A DNA stretch of 64,000 nucleotides, from assembly GCA_016711125.1 (NCBI GenBank), contig JADJTQ010000006.1, positions 434,001-498,000 of the forward strand, written 5' to 3'. Under the pieces are notes generated by a model that worked only from the letters and a program-made list of their open reading frames with translations, searched no databases and was not told the DNA's origin. The translations under genes and the position numbers were made by a program. Below are positions 38,529 through 48,930 of this stretch, piece after piece. This DNA comes from Saprospiraceae bacterium. Its GTDB lineage: Bacteria > Bacteroidota > Bacteroidia > Chitinophagales > Saprospiraceae. Each line of letters starts with the position of its first letter. Within the stretch, counting starts at the first letter, position 1.

Positions 38529-40102
38529 ATGGTCATTGTGGGCAATTGGAGGTTAGTCATCTTGATGAGTCTGGTCACTTTATTACAGGTGCCCGTTAGA
38601 GCAACTATATTTTATGTTGATCCTTCCAACGGCGACATGTCAAATGATGGATCCTTCGCAGCTCCATGGCGTTCGCTACAAGAGGTCTTTGATTTAAATC
38701 TTATTGAGACCAAATCTTATAGCCCTTTGCCCTACAGTTCGGCTTCCACTCTAGTGGTAAAGAATTCCGGATCACCTGTCAAGGCTGGCGATACTTTAAT
38801 GCTGCGAAACGGATTTCATGGATCTATATTTTATCGGGGTATTTACAATGATGATTACGTCACCATCATGAATCAGCCTGGGCATCAGCCGACGCTTTCA
38901 GATATTGAATTTTCTGCTGCAGCTAAAATTATTTTAGATGGTCTTGTCATCAGCCCGGAAAATGCACCATCTTTTTCTATAGCCGTCTTTTCTTTGTTGA
39001 AAGCCATAATTATCATGGACCGAGCCGGGATATCATTATTCGAAACTGTCGTTTATCAGGTATTTCTGATCAGACCGGCTGGGGATTAACCGAATGGAAT
39101 CAAGTGGGTTCTTGCATTCACATGGATGGGAATGCCATGGTCATTGAAAATAATCAATGTCATAATGTTGATCAAGGTATTACCATGGTGGGGGATTCTG
39201 CCGAAGTTCGGAATAATCAGATTGTCAATTTTGCTGGAGATGGTATGCGAGGCCTGGGAAGTTATTTGATATTCGAAAATAATCTGGTGAAAAATTGTTA
39301 TGATGTCAATGATAATCACGATGATGGATTTCAATCTTTTACTGATATCAATAATCCATTTGTTGGGAATGTTTTAAGGGGAAACATCATTATAAATTAT
39401 GAAAACCCTTTGCAACCCTTCAAAGGAACCTTACAAGGCATCGGTTGTTTTGATGGGCCGTATGTAGACTGGATTATTGAAAATAATCTGGTCGTCGTTA
39501 ATCACTATCATGGCATTTCTCTCTATGGTGCAGACCACTGTACAATCGTAAATAATACGGTTGTTGACATCGATAGTGCTAATAGTCCTAATGGCACCTG
39601 GATTCTGATTACTGACCATAAAAATGGTACGCCAAGTTCTAATTGTCTGATCCAGAATAATATTTCCTTTGGATTCGGATACGGGGCTGAAACTGAATTT
39701 CATAATAATCTTCTAGTTGAGGATTACACCAATTTCGTGTCCTCGCCTTTGGCTAATTTTCGTTTGTCTGCCGGTAGTAGCGCGATCGATGGAGGTGAAA
39801 CACAGGAGCACCTTCAGTTGACCTAGACGGTAATCTTCGACCCCAAAATGGTATAGTGGACATCGGCGCCTATGAATATATACCACTTCTGGATTGTACC
39901 CGTGATACGGGTGATAAATCAGGACCTGACCACCTCGACGGTAGAACGAGTACATCAATGGCTTAGCAGTATTGGTCCACTACAAGTTTTCTCCGGCACT
40001 ACTCACAATATCACGATTGGCGATTTTGCTGAATTAAATCCTGGATTTGAAATCATGAATCAGGTAGTGTGGGATCTTCGTATTATACCCTGCAAACCCT
40101 AA
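38529..40102 (+). CDS. Secreted parallel beta-helix protein, multiply frameshifted
   Basis: One gene in at least three frame segments. Segment 1 (38529-about 38996) has a signal and FYVDPSNGDMSNDGSFAAPW, a start seen in pectate-lyase/NosD-like beta-helix proteins. One missing base near 38996 leads into ESHNYHGPSRDIIIRN and the helix coils to about 39806 (ENNQCHNVDQGITMVG, ENNLVKNCYD). Another missing base gives APSVDLDGNLRPQNG, where such proteins close (VDIGAYEY). A third shift near 39895-39960 leads into a C-terminal stack-type domain (GTTHNITIGDFAELNPGFE) ending at 40102. About 525 residues when repaired. Possibly a polysaccharide lyase-like adhesin; no catalytic residues assigned. Confidence 0.72.
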
Positions 40103-40255
40103 GCCTTTTAAGTCCTTCCATACCATTGTTCGGATGTAGTCATTGGCTTCCTTTTTTCAAAAGATCCAAGAGAAGTACAAAATCTAAATTTGTGTTAATT
40201 ACGGCCAGATTGGTGAGAAATCGTCTAGAGAATTGTTTATAAGATAAAAGTTACC

Positions 40256-40669
40256 ATGAAAGAGATCATTTATTTAATGGGAGCCTTTGCAATACTTTTT
40301 ATCGGTGTTACGCTGAATGGTTGTGCGACCCCCACTCAAGGAATTTCCACTGAAATGCAATCTGAAAGAGACCAGCAATATACAGTGGATCATCCTATGG
40401 TCCTTAGTGATTTTCTAAGGAAAGCACCCGGAGTTAATCTCGACTGGACTACCGGAGTTCCCACATTGAGAGGGGGATATCCGCTCTATGTCATTGACGG
40501 CATGCGGGTAGGACACGATTATTATGAAGTGACCCGTATGGTCAATGTGTTTGATATTGCTTCCGTTGAAGTGATTAAAAGCTCAACCGAAGCATTGATG
40601 TATGGTCGAGACGTGGCTCATGGTGTGATCCATATCCATACCCGGACAGGTCCATCAGATCACCAATAA
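40256..40669 (+). CDS. Solitary TonB plug-domain lipoprotein
   Basis: 137 residues: a lipoprotein signal ending in NGCATPTQ, then one plug-like domain with LSDFLRKAPGVNLDW, PTLRGGYPLYVIDGMRVG and IASVEVIKSSTEALMYG. In TonB-dependent receptors this domain blocks a 22-strand barrel; here there is no barrel before or after it. It may be a plug-derived regulator or partner of another receptor, or a domesticated remnant. The presence of a lipobox and a clean stop argues for a functional small protein. Confidence 0.72.
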   Translation: MKEIIYLMGAFAILFIGVTLNGCATPTQGISTEMQSERDQQYTVDHPMVLSDFLRKAPGVNLDWTTGVPTLRGGYPLYVIDGMRVGHDYYEVTRMVNVFDIASVEVIKSSTEALMYGRDVAHGVIHIHTRTGPSDHQ

Positions 40670-40937
40670 TAGTCCCAAAATTGGAGTCTATGAATGTAAA
40701 TTGTTTTTTAGTGTTTTCATTCAATAGAGCCACTTGGGGTTATATGAAACCATCCCCTGATTTGACAATTGCAAATTAACACTTTGTATGACCCAATTGA
40801 CGAGTTCCAATGAGGACAAGTGTTGCTTGTTTAAAAAATAGTGGTTTTCCGTGGTTGTATTTAACATATATTTAAGTGATTGTACCTGCTTTTTTTTTAG
40901 GTGCAATCGTCTTATCTTGTAATAATTGGATTATTGA

Positions 40938-41435
40938 ATGAAAAAACAATTTACGCAAATCGCTTTTTTTCTGGTAGGTGGCTTTTTTCTAGTGTCTTTC
41001 TCAGTGATTGCCGACTTACAAGATCATCTGGCTGGGTTAGAGGATGGTGACCAATTGAGTTTTGAATATTCTTTTGAGGGTTGTTATGGTCCCTATCATC
41101 ACGGCCGTATCGATTTCAATTCAATCTCTGACACGATCTTCTATACAGAAAAGAGCTATGATGATAAAGGAAAAGAAGGTCTTTCACAATCTGGAAAGTA
41201 TGAGCGATCAAGACTACTTGATTTGCTTAGACATGCTGAAAAGACAAAGTCAAAGGAGATATATGGAAATACCATCACCTACCGGATTGCGATCAATACC
41301 AACGAAATACGGAGAGGTGCCGATCGGATTGAACAGCGACATTTTATCGAAATTTTCCAGCCCTTTACTTCAGTATTTTCAAAAGGACGAAATACCGTGA
41401 TCCCAGGATTGAAGACAGGAGGTTTTGTTCATTAA
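40938..41435 (+). CDS. Exported protein of unknown function
   Basis: 165 residues with a clear signal segment (MKKQFTQIAFFLVGGFFLVS) and a soluble mixed domain containing LSFEYSFEGCYGPYHHGRIDF. No family recognised. A TATCTTGT word lies 18 bases upstream of the ATG, resembling the Bacteroidota -7 element. It is monocistronic in appearance, with 200-base gene-free intervals on both sides. Confidence 0.65.
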   Translation: MKKQFTQIAFFLVGGFFLVSFSVIADLQDHLAGLEDGDQLSFEYSFEGCYGPYHHGRIDFNSISDTIFYTEKSYDDKGKEGLSQSGKYERSRLLDLLRHAEKTKSKEIYGNTITYRIAINTNEIRRGADRIEQRHFIEIFQPFTSVFSKGRNTVIPGLKTGGFVH

Positions 41436-41645
41436 GACTTCATCCTACCCCATGTTTTTGCGGTTTGCCAAGGCTGACCCCGGTATTTACCTGATAATGC
41501 TTACATCAAATCAAATCTAACCGCTGAGATTTGTTGCTCACCAGATAATGCAGTTCTCAGAAATGAAAAGGCTTATGTTGTTGTAAAGCCAGTAGATTAT
41601 CTTATTTTAAGCCCTTCATTTTTTCCATCAAATAAGAACTGTCAG

Positions 41646-43553
41646 ATGACCTTACAAATCGAAAGTTTTAAAGAGTACAAAAAAGCATATCAGGAAAGTG
41701 TTGAAAAGCCAGAAAAATTTTGGGCTGCTCAAGCTCGTACATTTTCATGGATGAAAAAGTGGGATAAAGTCTTGGAGTGGGACTTTATAAAGCCTGACGT
41801 TAAGTGGTTTATTGGAGGTAAATTGAATATCACTGAAAATTGCCTAGATCGACATCTGAAGTCACGGGCTGGACAAGTAGCTTTGATTTGGGAGCCAAAT
41901 GATCCCAGCCAACCTTATAAGACTTATACCTATCAGCAACTCCATGATGTGGTGTGTCAATGTGCCAATGCCCTGAAAGCTAATGGCATCAAAAAGGGAG
42001 ATCGCATCTGTTTTTATATGCCAATGGTTCCTGAGTTGGCGATAGGGATCTTAGCCTGCGCTAGAATCGGAGCGATTCATTCTGTAGTGTTTGCGGGATT
42101 TTCGGCAACGGCATTAGCAGACCGGATTAAAGATGCATCTTGTAAAATGGTCATTTGTTCAGATTATAGTGCCCGGGGTGAGAAAAATATTCCAGTAAAA
42201 GATGTGGTTGATGAGGCATTAATGAAGGGTTGTAAAAGTGTAGAAACGGTTTTAGTACATAAGAATACCGGTGGCGATGTCAAAATGAAAAAGGGACTCG
42301 ATAAATGGTGGCATGATGAGTTGAAAGGACAGAAGAAGACCTGTAAACCAGCAAAGATGGATTCGGAGGACATTTTGTTCATTCTTTATACAAGTGGCTC
42401 GACCGGTACACCCAAAGGTGTGGTACATACTTGTGGTGGTTATATGGTCTACACATGTTTTACCTTCAAGAATGTGTTTCAATATAAGAAAGGAGATATT
42501 TTTTGGTGTACGGCTGATATTGGATGGGTGACCGGACATAGCTATATTGTCTATGGACCATTACTTGCAGGAGCGACTTCGATCATGTTTGAGGTGGTAT
42601 CAACCTATCCCGATCCGGGTCGATTTTGGCATGTTTGCGAAAAACACCGCGTCACACAATTTTATACTGCACCAACTGCTATCAGAGCCTTAATGGCTCA
42701 GGGTAATCAATGGCCTAAAAACTACGATTTATCATCAATTAAGGTGATGGGTAGTGTTGGAGAGCCAATCAATTCCGAGGCTTGGCATTGGTATGATCAG
42801 GAGATTGGGAAAGGAAAATCTCCGATTGTAGATACCTGGTGGCAAACAGAGACCGGCGGAATTTTGATTTCACCGCTTCCGGGACTGCATAAACTCAAGC
42901 CCTGTTATGCTCAATTGCCTATGCCGGGGATTCAGCCATGTTTGGTTGATGCCAATGGAAAGGAGATTAAAAAGAAGGAAGCGGAAGGCCTACTCTGCAT
43001 CAAATTTCCTTGGCCGGCTATGATCCGTACGACGTATGGTGATCATGAACGCTGTCGACAAGTATATTTTGCGACTTTCGAAAACATGTATTTTACCGGT
43101 GATGGTGCAAGGAGGGACAAGGATGGACACTATCGCATTATCGGCAGAGTCGATGATGTCATTAATGTCTCTGGTCATCGCATTGGTACGGCGGAAGTGG
43201 AAAATGCAATCAATGAACATGTTAGGGTGATCGAATCTGCGGTAGTTGGTTATCCACATGAAATCAAGGGTCAGGGTATCTATGCTTACGTGATTACTGA
43301 TGGTGAAATTGAAGATCCTGTGCAATTTAAAAAGGAAGTACATGAGGTTGTCACCCAAGTGATAGGACCTATCGCCAAGCCCGATAAAATTCAAATTGTG
43401 TCCGGGTTGCCTAAAACGAGATCAGGTAAAATCATGCGGCGCATTTTACGGAAGATTGCAGCAGGAGAAAGTGATGGCATTGGAGATGTTTCTACGCTTC
43501 TTAATCCAGAAATTGTTGAGGCTCTGAAGGAGGGACAAGAAGAGGCACTTTAA
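41646..43553 (+). CDS. acs: Acetyl-CoA synthetase (acetate-CoA ligase)
   Basis: AMP-forming ligase of 635 residues converting acetate, ATP and CoA to acetyl-CoA. Core motifs: YTSGSTGTPKGVVHT (P-loop), DTWWQTETGG (A5), YFTGDGARRDKDGHYRIIGR (hinge) and the acetylatable Lys in KTRSGKIMRR. The TWWQTETGG plus tryptophan-containing pocket (IGWVTGHSY) fits acetate over longer acids. Full length, single gene, ATG 41646. Confidence 0.95.
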   Translation: MTLQIESFKEYKKAYQESVEKPEKFWAAQARTFSWMKKWDKVLEWDFIKPDVKWFIGGKLNITENCLDRHLKSRAGQVALIWEPNDPSQPYKTYTYQQLHDVVCQCANALKANGIKKGDRICFYMPMVPELAIGILACARIGAIHSVVFAGFSATALADRIKDASCKMVICSDYSARGEKNIPVKDVVDEALMKGCKSVETVLVHKNTGGDVKMKKGLDKWWHDELKGQKKTCKPAKMDSEDILFILYTSGSTGTPKGVVHTCGGYMVYTCFTFKNVFQYKKGDIFWCTADIGWVTGHSYIVYGPLLAGATSIMFEVVSTYPDPGRFWHVCEKHRVTQFYTAPTAIRALMAQGNQWPKNYDLSSIKVMGSVGEPINSEAWHWYDQEIGKGKSPIVDTWWQTETGGILISPLPGLHKLKPCYAQLPMPGIQPCLVDANGKEIKKKEAEGLLCIKFPWPAMIRTTYGDHERCRQVYFATFENMYFTGDGARRDKDGHYRIIGRVDDVINVSGHRIGTAEVENAINEHVRVIESAVVGYPHEIKGQGIYAYVITDGEIEDPVQFKKEVHEVVTQVIGPIAKPDKIQIVSGLPKTRSGKIMRRILRKIAAGESDGIGDVSTLLNPEIVEALKEGQEEAL

Positions 43554-43604
43554 TTATTGATAAAGCGATGCTTTGAGAGAAAAAGTATTGCCGTATTTTA
43601 AACG

Positions 43605-44756
43605 ATGTCAGTTCTTCGGTACCAGGCTTTTTTTTTAACGGTATTTTACTTCTCAGCAACTGTGCTTTGTGCACAGCAGTTTTGCCTTACCCGCTTAACA
43701 GCTGACGACAGAGCGATTGACCAAAGAGCCTTTGATGAAGATTCTATTTTATACATCTATACGGTGATTCACGTACTTTATCAAGATTCATCCCAATATA
43801 TTGAGGATACCGATATCTTGGCACAACTCGAAAGTGTATCGCGAGACCTGCGTCGACTCAATGAAGATCGGGATGACACACCTTCAATGTTTGTTTCTGT
43901 TGCAGCAGATTGTAAAATCGAACTATGCCTGGCTAGGCTTGATCCAGATGGACAACCAACATCGGGCATAACCAAAAGGCAAACTAATGTCCGTGAAATC
44001 GGACTCACGGATCGTTACTATCAGACTGGTCTGGGGGGTATAGATTTGTGGGATCCCGGTCGATATTTGAATATTTGGGTCTGCCAGATCAGCGAAATTG
44101 GTGACATCGGTGGCTTCGCTGAATTACCCCAAAATGAACTCACTAGTGCGGAAGGTGTGGTCATCGATTATCGCTTTTTTGGCGAGGGCAATAAAGCATT
44201 ATCGCCGTTTGATAAGGGACGAACTCTTACGCACGAAATCGGCCACTGGTTGGGTCTCGAACATATCTGGGGTGCTAAGGCGGGCTGCGATATTGATGAT
44301 GGCATCACTGATACGCCTCGTCAATTTGACCGGTATCGGGGTTGTCCGGCATTTCCCCAATCTTCCTGCGGTACGGAAGATATGTTCATGAATTTTATGG
44401 ATCTGACGGACGATCGATGTATGAACCTTTTTACGGCAGGTCAGAAGGACCTTATGCGAAATACCCTACTTTCGGTGAGGCCAGGTTTAGTATTAAGTAG
44501 TTGTGATGAACCCACAACGGCAATTGTCGAATTTAAATCCAGCCAACTCGCAATACCTAATCCGGCTACCACTTACCTCTATTTGGGTGACGCTAAGTAC
44601 GATTATCTCGATTTACGGGATCTCACTGGTACTTCTGTACTAACTCAGTCACGGGGTGATTTAGTCAACATATCAGCATTAAAGTCAGGCACTTATCTAA
44701 TGCTGATGAAAGTTAAATCGAAAGTTATTTTTCAGAAGATTATTAAAATACCCTAG
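43605..44756 (+). CDS. M43-family zinc metalloprotease with T9SS type A sorting domain
   Basis: Secreted pappalysin-like protease of 383 residues. Signal segment at the start; zinc site HEIGHWLGLEH (HExxHxxGxxH) near residue 209, and a Met-turn in NFMDLTDDRCMNLF. The preceding DIGGFAELP segment is typical of M43B enzymes. The last 70 residues form a type A sorting domain (IPNPATTYLYL to KIIKIP), so it should be exported through T9SS and anchored or released at the surface. Substrate unknown. Confidence 0.88.
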   Translation: MSVLRYQAFFLTVFYFSATVLCAQQFCLTRLTADDRAIDQRAFDEDSILYIYTVIHVLYQDSSQYIEDTDILAQLESVSRDLRRLNEDRDDTPSMFVSVAADCKIELCLARLDPDGQPTSGITKRQTNVREIGLTDRYYQTGLGGIDLWDPGRYLNIWVCQISEIGDIGGFAELPQNELTSAEGVVIDYRFFGEGNKALSPFDKGRTLTHEIGHWLGLEHIWGAKAGCDIDDGITDTPRQFDRYRGCPAFPQSSCGTEDMFMNFMDLTDDRCMNLFTAGQKDLMRNTLLSVRPGLVLSSCDEPTTAIVEFKSSQLAIPNPATTYLYLGDAKYDYLDLRDLTGTSVLTQSRGDLVNISALKSGTYLMLMKVKSKVIFQKIIKIP

Positions 44757-44767
44757 TTCATGCCCAA

Positions 44768-45256
44768 CTATTCATGTACATGACCATGGTCTAACTCTGA
44801 GTCGGTTGCTTCTCGAATCGAAATAATTTTACCGGTGAAATATAAGTCTATGCCAGCCATTGGATGGTTAAAATCAACCTTGATTGATTCTTCATCTGTT
44901 TCAACGATAATGCCCTGATAACTATTACCTTGCGCATCCTGTAGTCCAAGTGAACGCCCTAACTCAATGGATTCCGGATCGACTTTGCCATCCACTATAA
45001 ATTCACTCATGGGTATGTTGGCGATGGCCTGTTCATCGTAAAGGCCATACGCTTCTTCTGCTTCAATCGCAAATGCGAAGTCGTCACCTTCATTTTTCTG
45101 CTCAAGGTTGCCCTCGAAGGCTGGTATCATTTGGCCAATACCATAAATAAATTCTAAAGGTTCGGATTCAAAGGTGGATTCAACCAATTCACCATCGGGA
45201 TTTTCCTCTTGCAGTTTGTAATGCAAAACCACTACCTGATTCTTTTTAATGGCCAT
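44768..45256 (-). CDS. FKBP-type peptidyl-prolyl isomerase, SlyD-like
   Basis: Prolyl cis-trans isomerase/chaperone of 162 residues. ATG 45256 is chosen since it opens directly MAIKKNQVVVLHYKL; the upstream extension is not conserved in character. FKBP core GIGQMIPAFEGNL and a SlyD insert-in-flap region (AEEAYGLYDEQAI, VDFNHPMAG). It ends LDHGHVHE, a short remnant of the His-rich metal tail of enterobacterial SlyD. Convergent with the M43 gene and divergent from the large lipoprotein gene. Confidence 0.88.
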   Translation of the reverse strand: MAIKKNQVVVLHYKLQEENPDGELVESTFESEPLEFIYGIGQMIPAFEGNLEQKNEGDDFAFAIEAEEAYGLYDEQAIANIPMSEFIVDGKVDPESIELGRSLGLQDAQGNSYQGIIVETDEESIKVDFNHPMAGIDLYFTGKIISIREATDSELDHGHVHE

Positions 45257-45472
45257 AATCGATTTTTTTAATGAGCGCGCAAGATAAATAAATATAGGTA
45301 ATTGGCTCGCTGACCCATAGTTCGCTTGATGAGTCATTATCCAGGTGGTACAGCCAAAAAGCCCTGCTTGTTAAATACATTCTTCAGCGATCCCTATTTA
45401 GAGATTCCACGATTTATTGGTGACAGAGCCCACATTTTGATATTTTTATACCTCTTTCAGAAAAAACAGTTT

Positions 45473-48400
45473 ATGAAAAATTATTTATTGTATTCAGTGG
45501 TCGGTTTATTTGCCATCCTGGCATGTGGAGAAACTTCCAATTCAGCCAAGAGACTTCTGGTCTTTTCAAAGACCTCCGGATTTAGACACACTTCCATTGC
45601 TCCCGGCAAGGAGGCCATCCTAAAGATGGCTACCGAGCATGGCTATGAAGTGGATACGACCGAAGATGCGATGGTCTTCAATCAAAATTCCCTTAAAAAA
45701 TACCAGGCCATTATTTTTTTTAATACCACCGGCGATTGTCTGAATGATCAGCAGCAATTGGAGATGATGCGATACATACAAGCTGGAGGAGGCTTTGTTG
45801 GCATTCATGCGGCAGCAGATACTGAGTACAAATGGCCATGGTACGGGCGACTAGTTGGAGCCTATTTCAATGGTCATCCCAATAATCCCAATGTGCGGGA
45901 GGCAGATGTCGTACGATTGGATAGTAGTCATATTTCATGTGCACATCTTCCTTTGAAATGGCACCGAAATGATGAATGGTACAACTACCGGGATATTCAA
46001 CCCGATCTGAATCTTTTGCTGAATCTAGATGAGACCAGTTACGAAGGAGGCACCAATGGATCCCACCATCCCATTGCCTGGTATCACGATTTTGATGGGG
46101 GGAGGGCCTTTTATACCGGTGGTGGTCATACCGATGAGAGTTTTAGCGAAGCGGCTTTTTTACTACACCTATGGGGAGGCGTCGAGTATGCGGTGGGTCA
46201 GGGTAAGATTGATTACGATCGACCTTCAGTTGCTCCTCAGGAGAATAGATTTCAAAAGATAGTCCTGACTGATAATCTGTATGAGCCCATGGAGATGGCA
46301 ATGCTGCCGGATCGCCGGATTCTCTTTATTGAAAGACGAGGTGACATCCACCTTTTTGATCCATCCATTGACAGCTTACGCCTGATCCATACCTTGGAGG
46401 TCAATTTCAAGCTCGAAGACGGTCTCCTGGGCTTGGCCCTTGATCCTAACTTTAGTGAAAACCATTGGTTGTATCTGCTTTATTCACCTCCAGGTGAGCA
46501 ACCAAAGCAGCATGTATCACGCTTTACCCTGACCAATAATCAACTTGACCTTGCTAGTGAAGCTGTGCTTCTGGAAATACCTACTCAGCGTGACGAATGC
46601 TGCCATTCGGGGGGGTGCCTTGAATTCGGTCCTGACGGCCATCTCTACATGTCTACCGGAGATAATACCAATCCATTTGCTTCCGACGGTTTTTCACCGA
46701 GTGATGAACGGCCGGGTAGGAGTGCCTGGGACGCACAAAAATCATCTTCTAATGCTAATGATTTACGAGGTAAAATTTTACGCATCCATCCTGAGGCTGA
46801 TGGGAGTTATACGATCCCTGACGGAAATTTGTTTCCAAAAGACGGATCACAAGGTAAACCAGAAATATACGTAATGGGATGTCGTAATCCGTTTCGCATG
46901 TCGATCGATCAGAGAAGCGGTTTTCTTTATTGGGGCGAGGTAGGTCCTGATGCAGGAAAAGACTCCCTTGGCAGGGGTCCGAAGGGACACGATGAAGTCA
47001 ATCAAGCCAGAAAAGCGGGATTTTTTGGATGGCCTTATTTTGTAGGTAATAATAAGCCTTATAACGAATACAATTTTGCTTCGAAGCAATCGCTTGCAAA
47101 ATATGATGCCGCTCTTCCCATCAACAATTCTCCCAATAACACGGGGATAAGTGAGCTTCCCCCGGCAAATGCTGCATTTATTTGGTACCCATATGATGAG
47201 TCTGCCGAGTTTCCACTGGTTGGCACAGGAGGTCGAAATGCCATGGCCGGTCCCATATTCTACCTCAATGATTACCCTGATACGGATGCACGATTTCCGG
47301 CATATTATGATGGAAAGCTTTTTACCTACGATTGGATCAGAGGATGGATCATGTCGGTGAAGATGAATGAAAATGGTGATTTTGTAACGATGGAACGTTT
47401 TCTTCCCAGTCAAAAATTTAGCAATCCTATCGATATCATCATGAGTCCTGAGGGTGAGATGTACATCCTGGAATATGGAACTGCCTGGAATGCCCAAAAT
47501 CCGGACGCACGTTTGGTCCACCTTAAGTATATCAAAGGCAACCGGCAGCCGGTTGCCAAAGCATTGGCATCTGAGGTGGCGGGTGCCAACCCATTTGAAG
47601 TGCAATTTTCATCAGAAGGCACTTTAGATCCCGATGATGACCAACTCAATTATCATTGGTCTTTCGGAGACGGTGAAGGCACCTCCAATGAGAAAAACCC
47701 CACTTATATCTATATCAAGCCAGGTAGTTTTACCGCAACCTTAACGGTCACTGACCAGGATCAGCTGATATCTACCGATGCCATTAAGATTATGGCAGGT
47801 AATGAACCTCCACAATTGAGTTGGAACATACAGGGCAATCAGACTTTTTACTGGCCTGGAGCAACTGTTGAATATAATCTAAACGTGATTGATAAGGAAG
47901 ACGGTAGTGTCGGCAACGGTATTGACCCGGAGTCGGTCACGCTCAGTATCAAGTATCTCGAACAAGGAGTGGATATCAATGAAATAGCTCTGGGTCACGA
48001 AGCGCTGGCAAATGCCTCGCGATTTGTAGAGGGCCGAAACTTGATGGATCAGTCCGATTGTAAAGCATGCCATTTTGTTGATAGAGAGTCGGTGGGTCCG
48101 ATGTTTGAATTGGTCGCTCAAAAATATCACAGTGATAAAAACGCTCAAAAGTATCTAACAGATAAAATCATCAATGGAGGCGGTGGAGTTTGGGGTGTCA
48201 ATGCCATGGCAGCTCATCCCCAACATACCCTGGAGGAAGCTAATAAGATGGTTGATTATATCCTTTCGCTGGCAGACAGGCAGAACACCGGTGATCTGCT
48301 TCCCCTTTCAGGTACTTACCAATTTGCTACAACCAATGATAAGGACGCAGGATCTTATATCCTGATGGCATCATATACTGATAAGGGAACTAATGGTTTG

Positions 48401-48862
48401 GAGACTTTGACTTCCAGAGAGATCCTGAGATTGAGAAATCCAAAAGTAAGTGCCTCGGATTATGACACAGCGATGGTTGCCCAGAAATTTACACTCACCG
48501 CTGAGCAAGCTTCAGGTATGGGAGCAACCGGTCCAATGGTTATTTTAATCGCGGCAGATGGCGGCTTTATTGGCTTCAGTAATTTGGACCTGACTGGAGT
48601 GGTTTCTATTGATATGCTCGCTACACAAAATGAGTCTTTTACCGGGGGTGGTACTATTACTTTACATATTGATAAGCCAGGTGGATCTGAGATTGGTAGT
48701 GCTAGTATGGATGAGCCGACTAAATCCGACTCAAAGATTTTGTCGGTACCACTGAATCAGGTTGAAGGTATCCATGATCTTTATCTGACTTTTAAAGGGT
48801 TGTCAGATAAGGCGGTTGCTGTCTTGATTAATATAGAATTTATCCGAGCCGAGTCGCTCTAA
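45473..48862 (+). CDS. ThuA / sorbosone-dehydrogenase / PKD / cytochrome c / CBM6 lipoprotein
   Basis: Multidomain lipoprotein of 1129 residues; ATG 45473 opens a signal with lipobox (LFAILACGET). Order: ThuA-like domain (about 25-240; LLVFSKTSGFRHTS), glucose/sorbosone dehydrogenase beta-propeller (about 260-680; DNLYEPMEMAMLPDRRIL), PKD domain (about 695-775; YHWSFGDGEGTSN), monohaem cytochrome c (CKACHF, about 855-945) and a CBM6-type carbohydrate-binding domain at the end. The dehydrogenase can hand electrons to the attached haem. It shares only the ThuA domain and general theme with the 31179 protein. Common in Bacteroidota that degrade plant or algal glycans. Confidence 0.87.
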   Translation: MKNYLLYSVVGLFAILACGETSNSAKRLLVFSKTSGFRHTSIAPGKEAILKMATEHGYEVDTTEDAMVFNQNSLKKYQAIIFFNTTGDCLNDQQQLEMMRYIQAGGGFVGIHAAADTEYKWPWYGRLVGAYFNGHPNNPNVREADVVRLDSSHISCAHLPLKWHRNDEWYNYRDIQPDLNLLLNLDETSYEGGTNGSHHPIAWYHDFDGGRAFYTGGGHTDESFSEAAFLLHLWGGVEYAVGQGKIDYDRPSVAPQENRFQKIVLTDNLYEPMEMAMLPDRRILFIERRGDIHLFDPSIDSLRLIHTLEVNFKLEDGLLGLALDPNFSENHWLYLLYSPPGEQPKQHVSRFTLTNNQLDLASEAVLLEIPTQRDECCHSGGCLEFGPDGHLYMSTGDNTNPFASDGFSPSDERPGRSAWDAQKSSSNANDLRGKILRIHPEADGSYTIPDGNLFPKDGSQGKPEIYVMGCRNPFRMSIDQRSGFLYWGEVGPDAGKDSLGRGPKGHDEVNQARKAGFFGWPYFVGNNKPYNEYNFASKQSLAKYDAALPINNSPNNTGISELPPANAAFIWYPYDESAEFPLVGTGGRNAMAGPIFYLNDYPDTDARFPAYYDGKLFTYDWIRGWIMSVKMNENGDFVTMERFLPSQKFSNPIDIIMSPEGEMYILEYGTAWNAQNPDARLVHLKYIKGNRQPVAKALASEVAGANPFEVQFSSEGTLDPDDDQLNYHWSFGDGEGTSNEKNPTYIYIKPGSFTATLTVTDQDQLISTDAIKIMAGNEPPQLSWNIQGNQTFYWPGATVEYNLNVIDKEDGSVGNGIDPESVTLSIKYLEQGVDINEIALGHEALANASRFVEGRNLMDQSDCKACHFVDRESVGPMFELVAQKYHSDKNAQKYLTDKIINGGGGVWGVNAMAAHPQHTLEEANKMVDYILSLADRQNTGDLLPLSGTYQFATTNDKDAGSYILMASYTDKGTNGLETLTSREILRLRNPKVSASDYDTAMVAQKFTLTAEQASGMGATGPMVILIAADGGFIGFSNLDLTGVVSIDMLATQNESFTGGGTITLHIDKPGGSEIGSASMDEPTKSDSKILSVPLNQVEGIHDLYLTFKGLSDKAVAVLINIEFIRAESL

Positions 48863-48930
48863 ATTGGAAGAAGATCGTTAATTAGAGAAATAATAAAGGA
48901 TAATAGGAAATCTCCCTTTCAAAAGTATGA

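Noticed and set aside
23472..40920. TATCTTGT words upstream of 23499 and 40938 as promoters
   Set aside because: They resemble the -7 element, but no TTG box lies at suitable spacing, so they are mentioned only in passing.
46847..47605. Leftward 252-codon frame inside the large ThuA lipoprotein gene
   Set aside because: Fully contained in a strongly supported gene and has no recognisable content.
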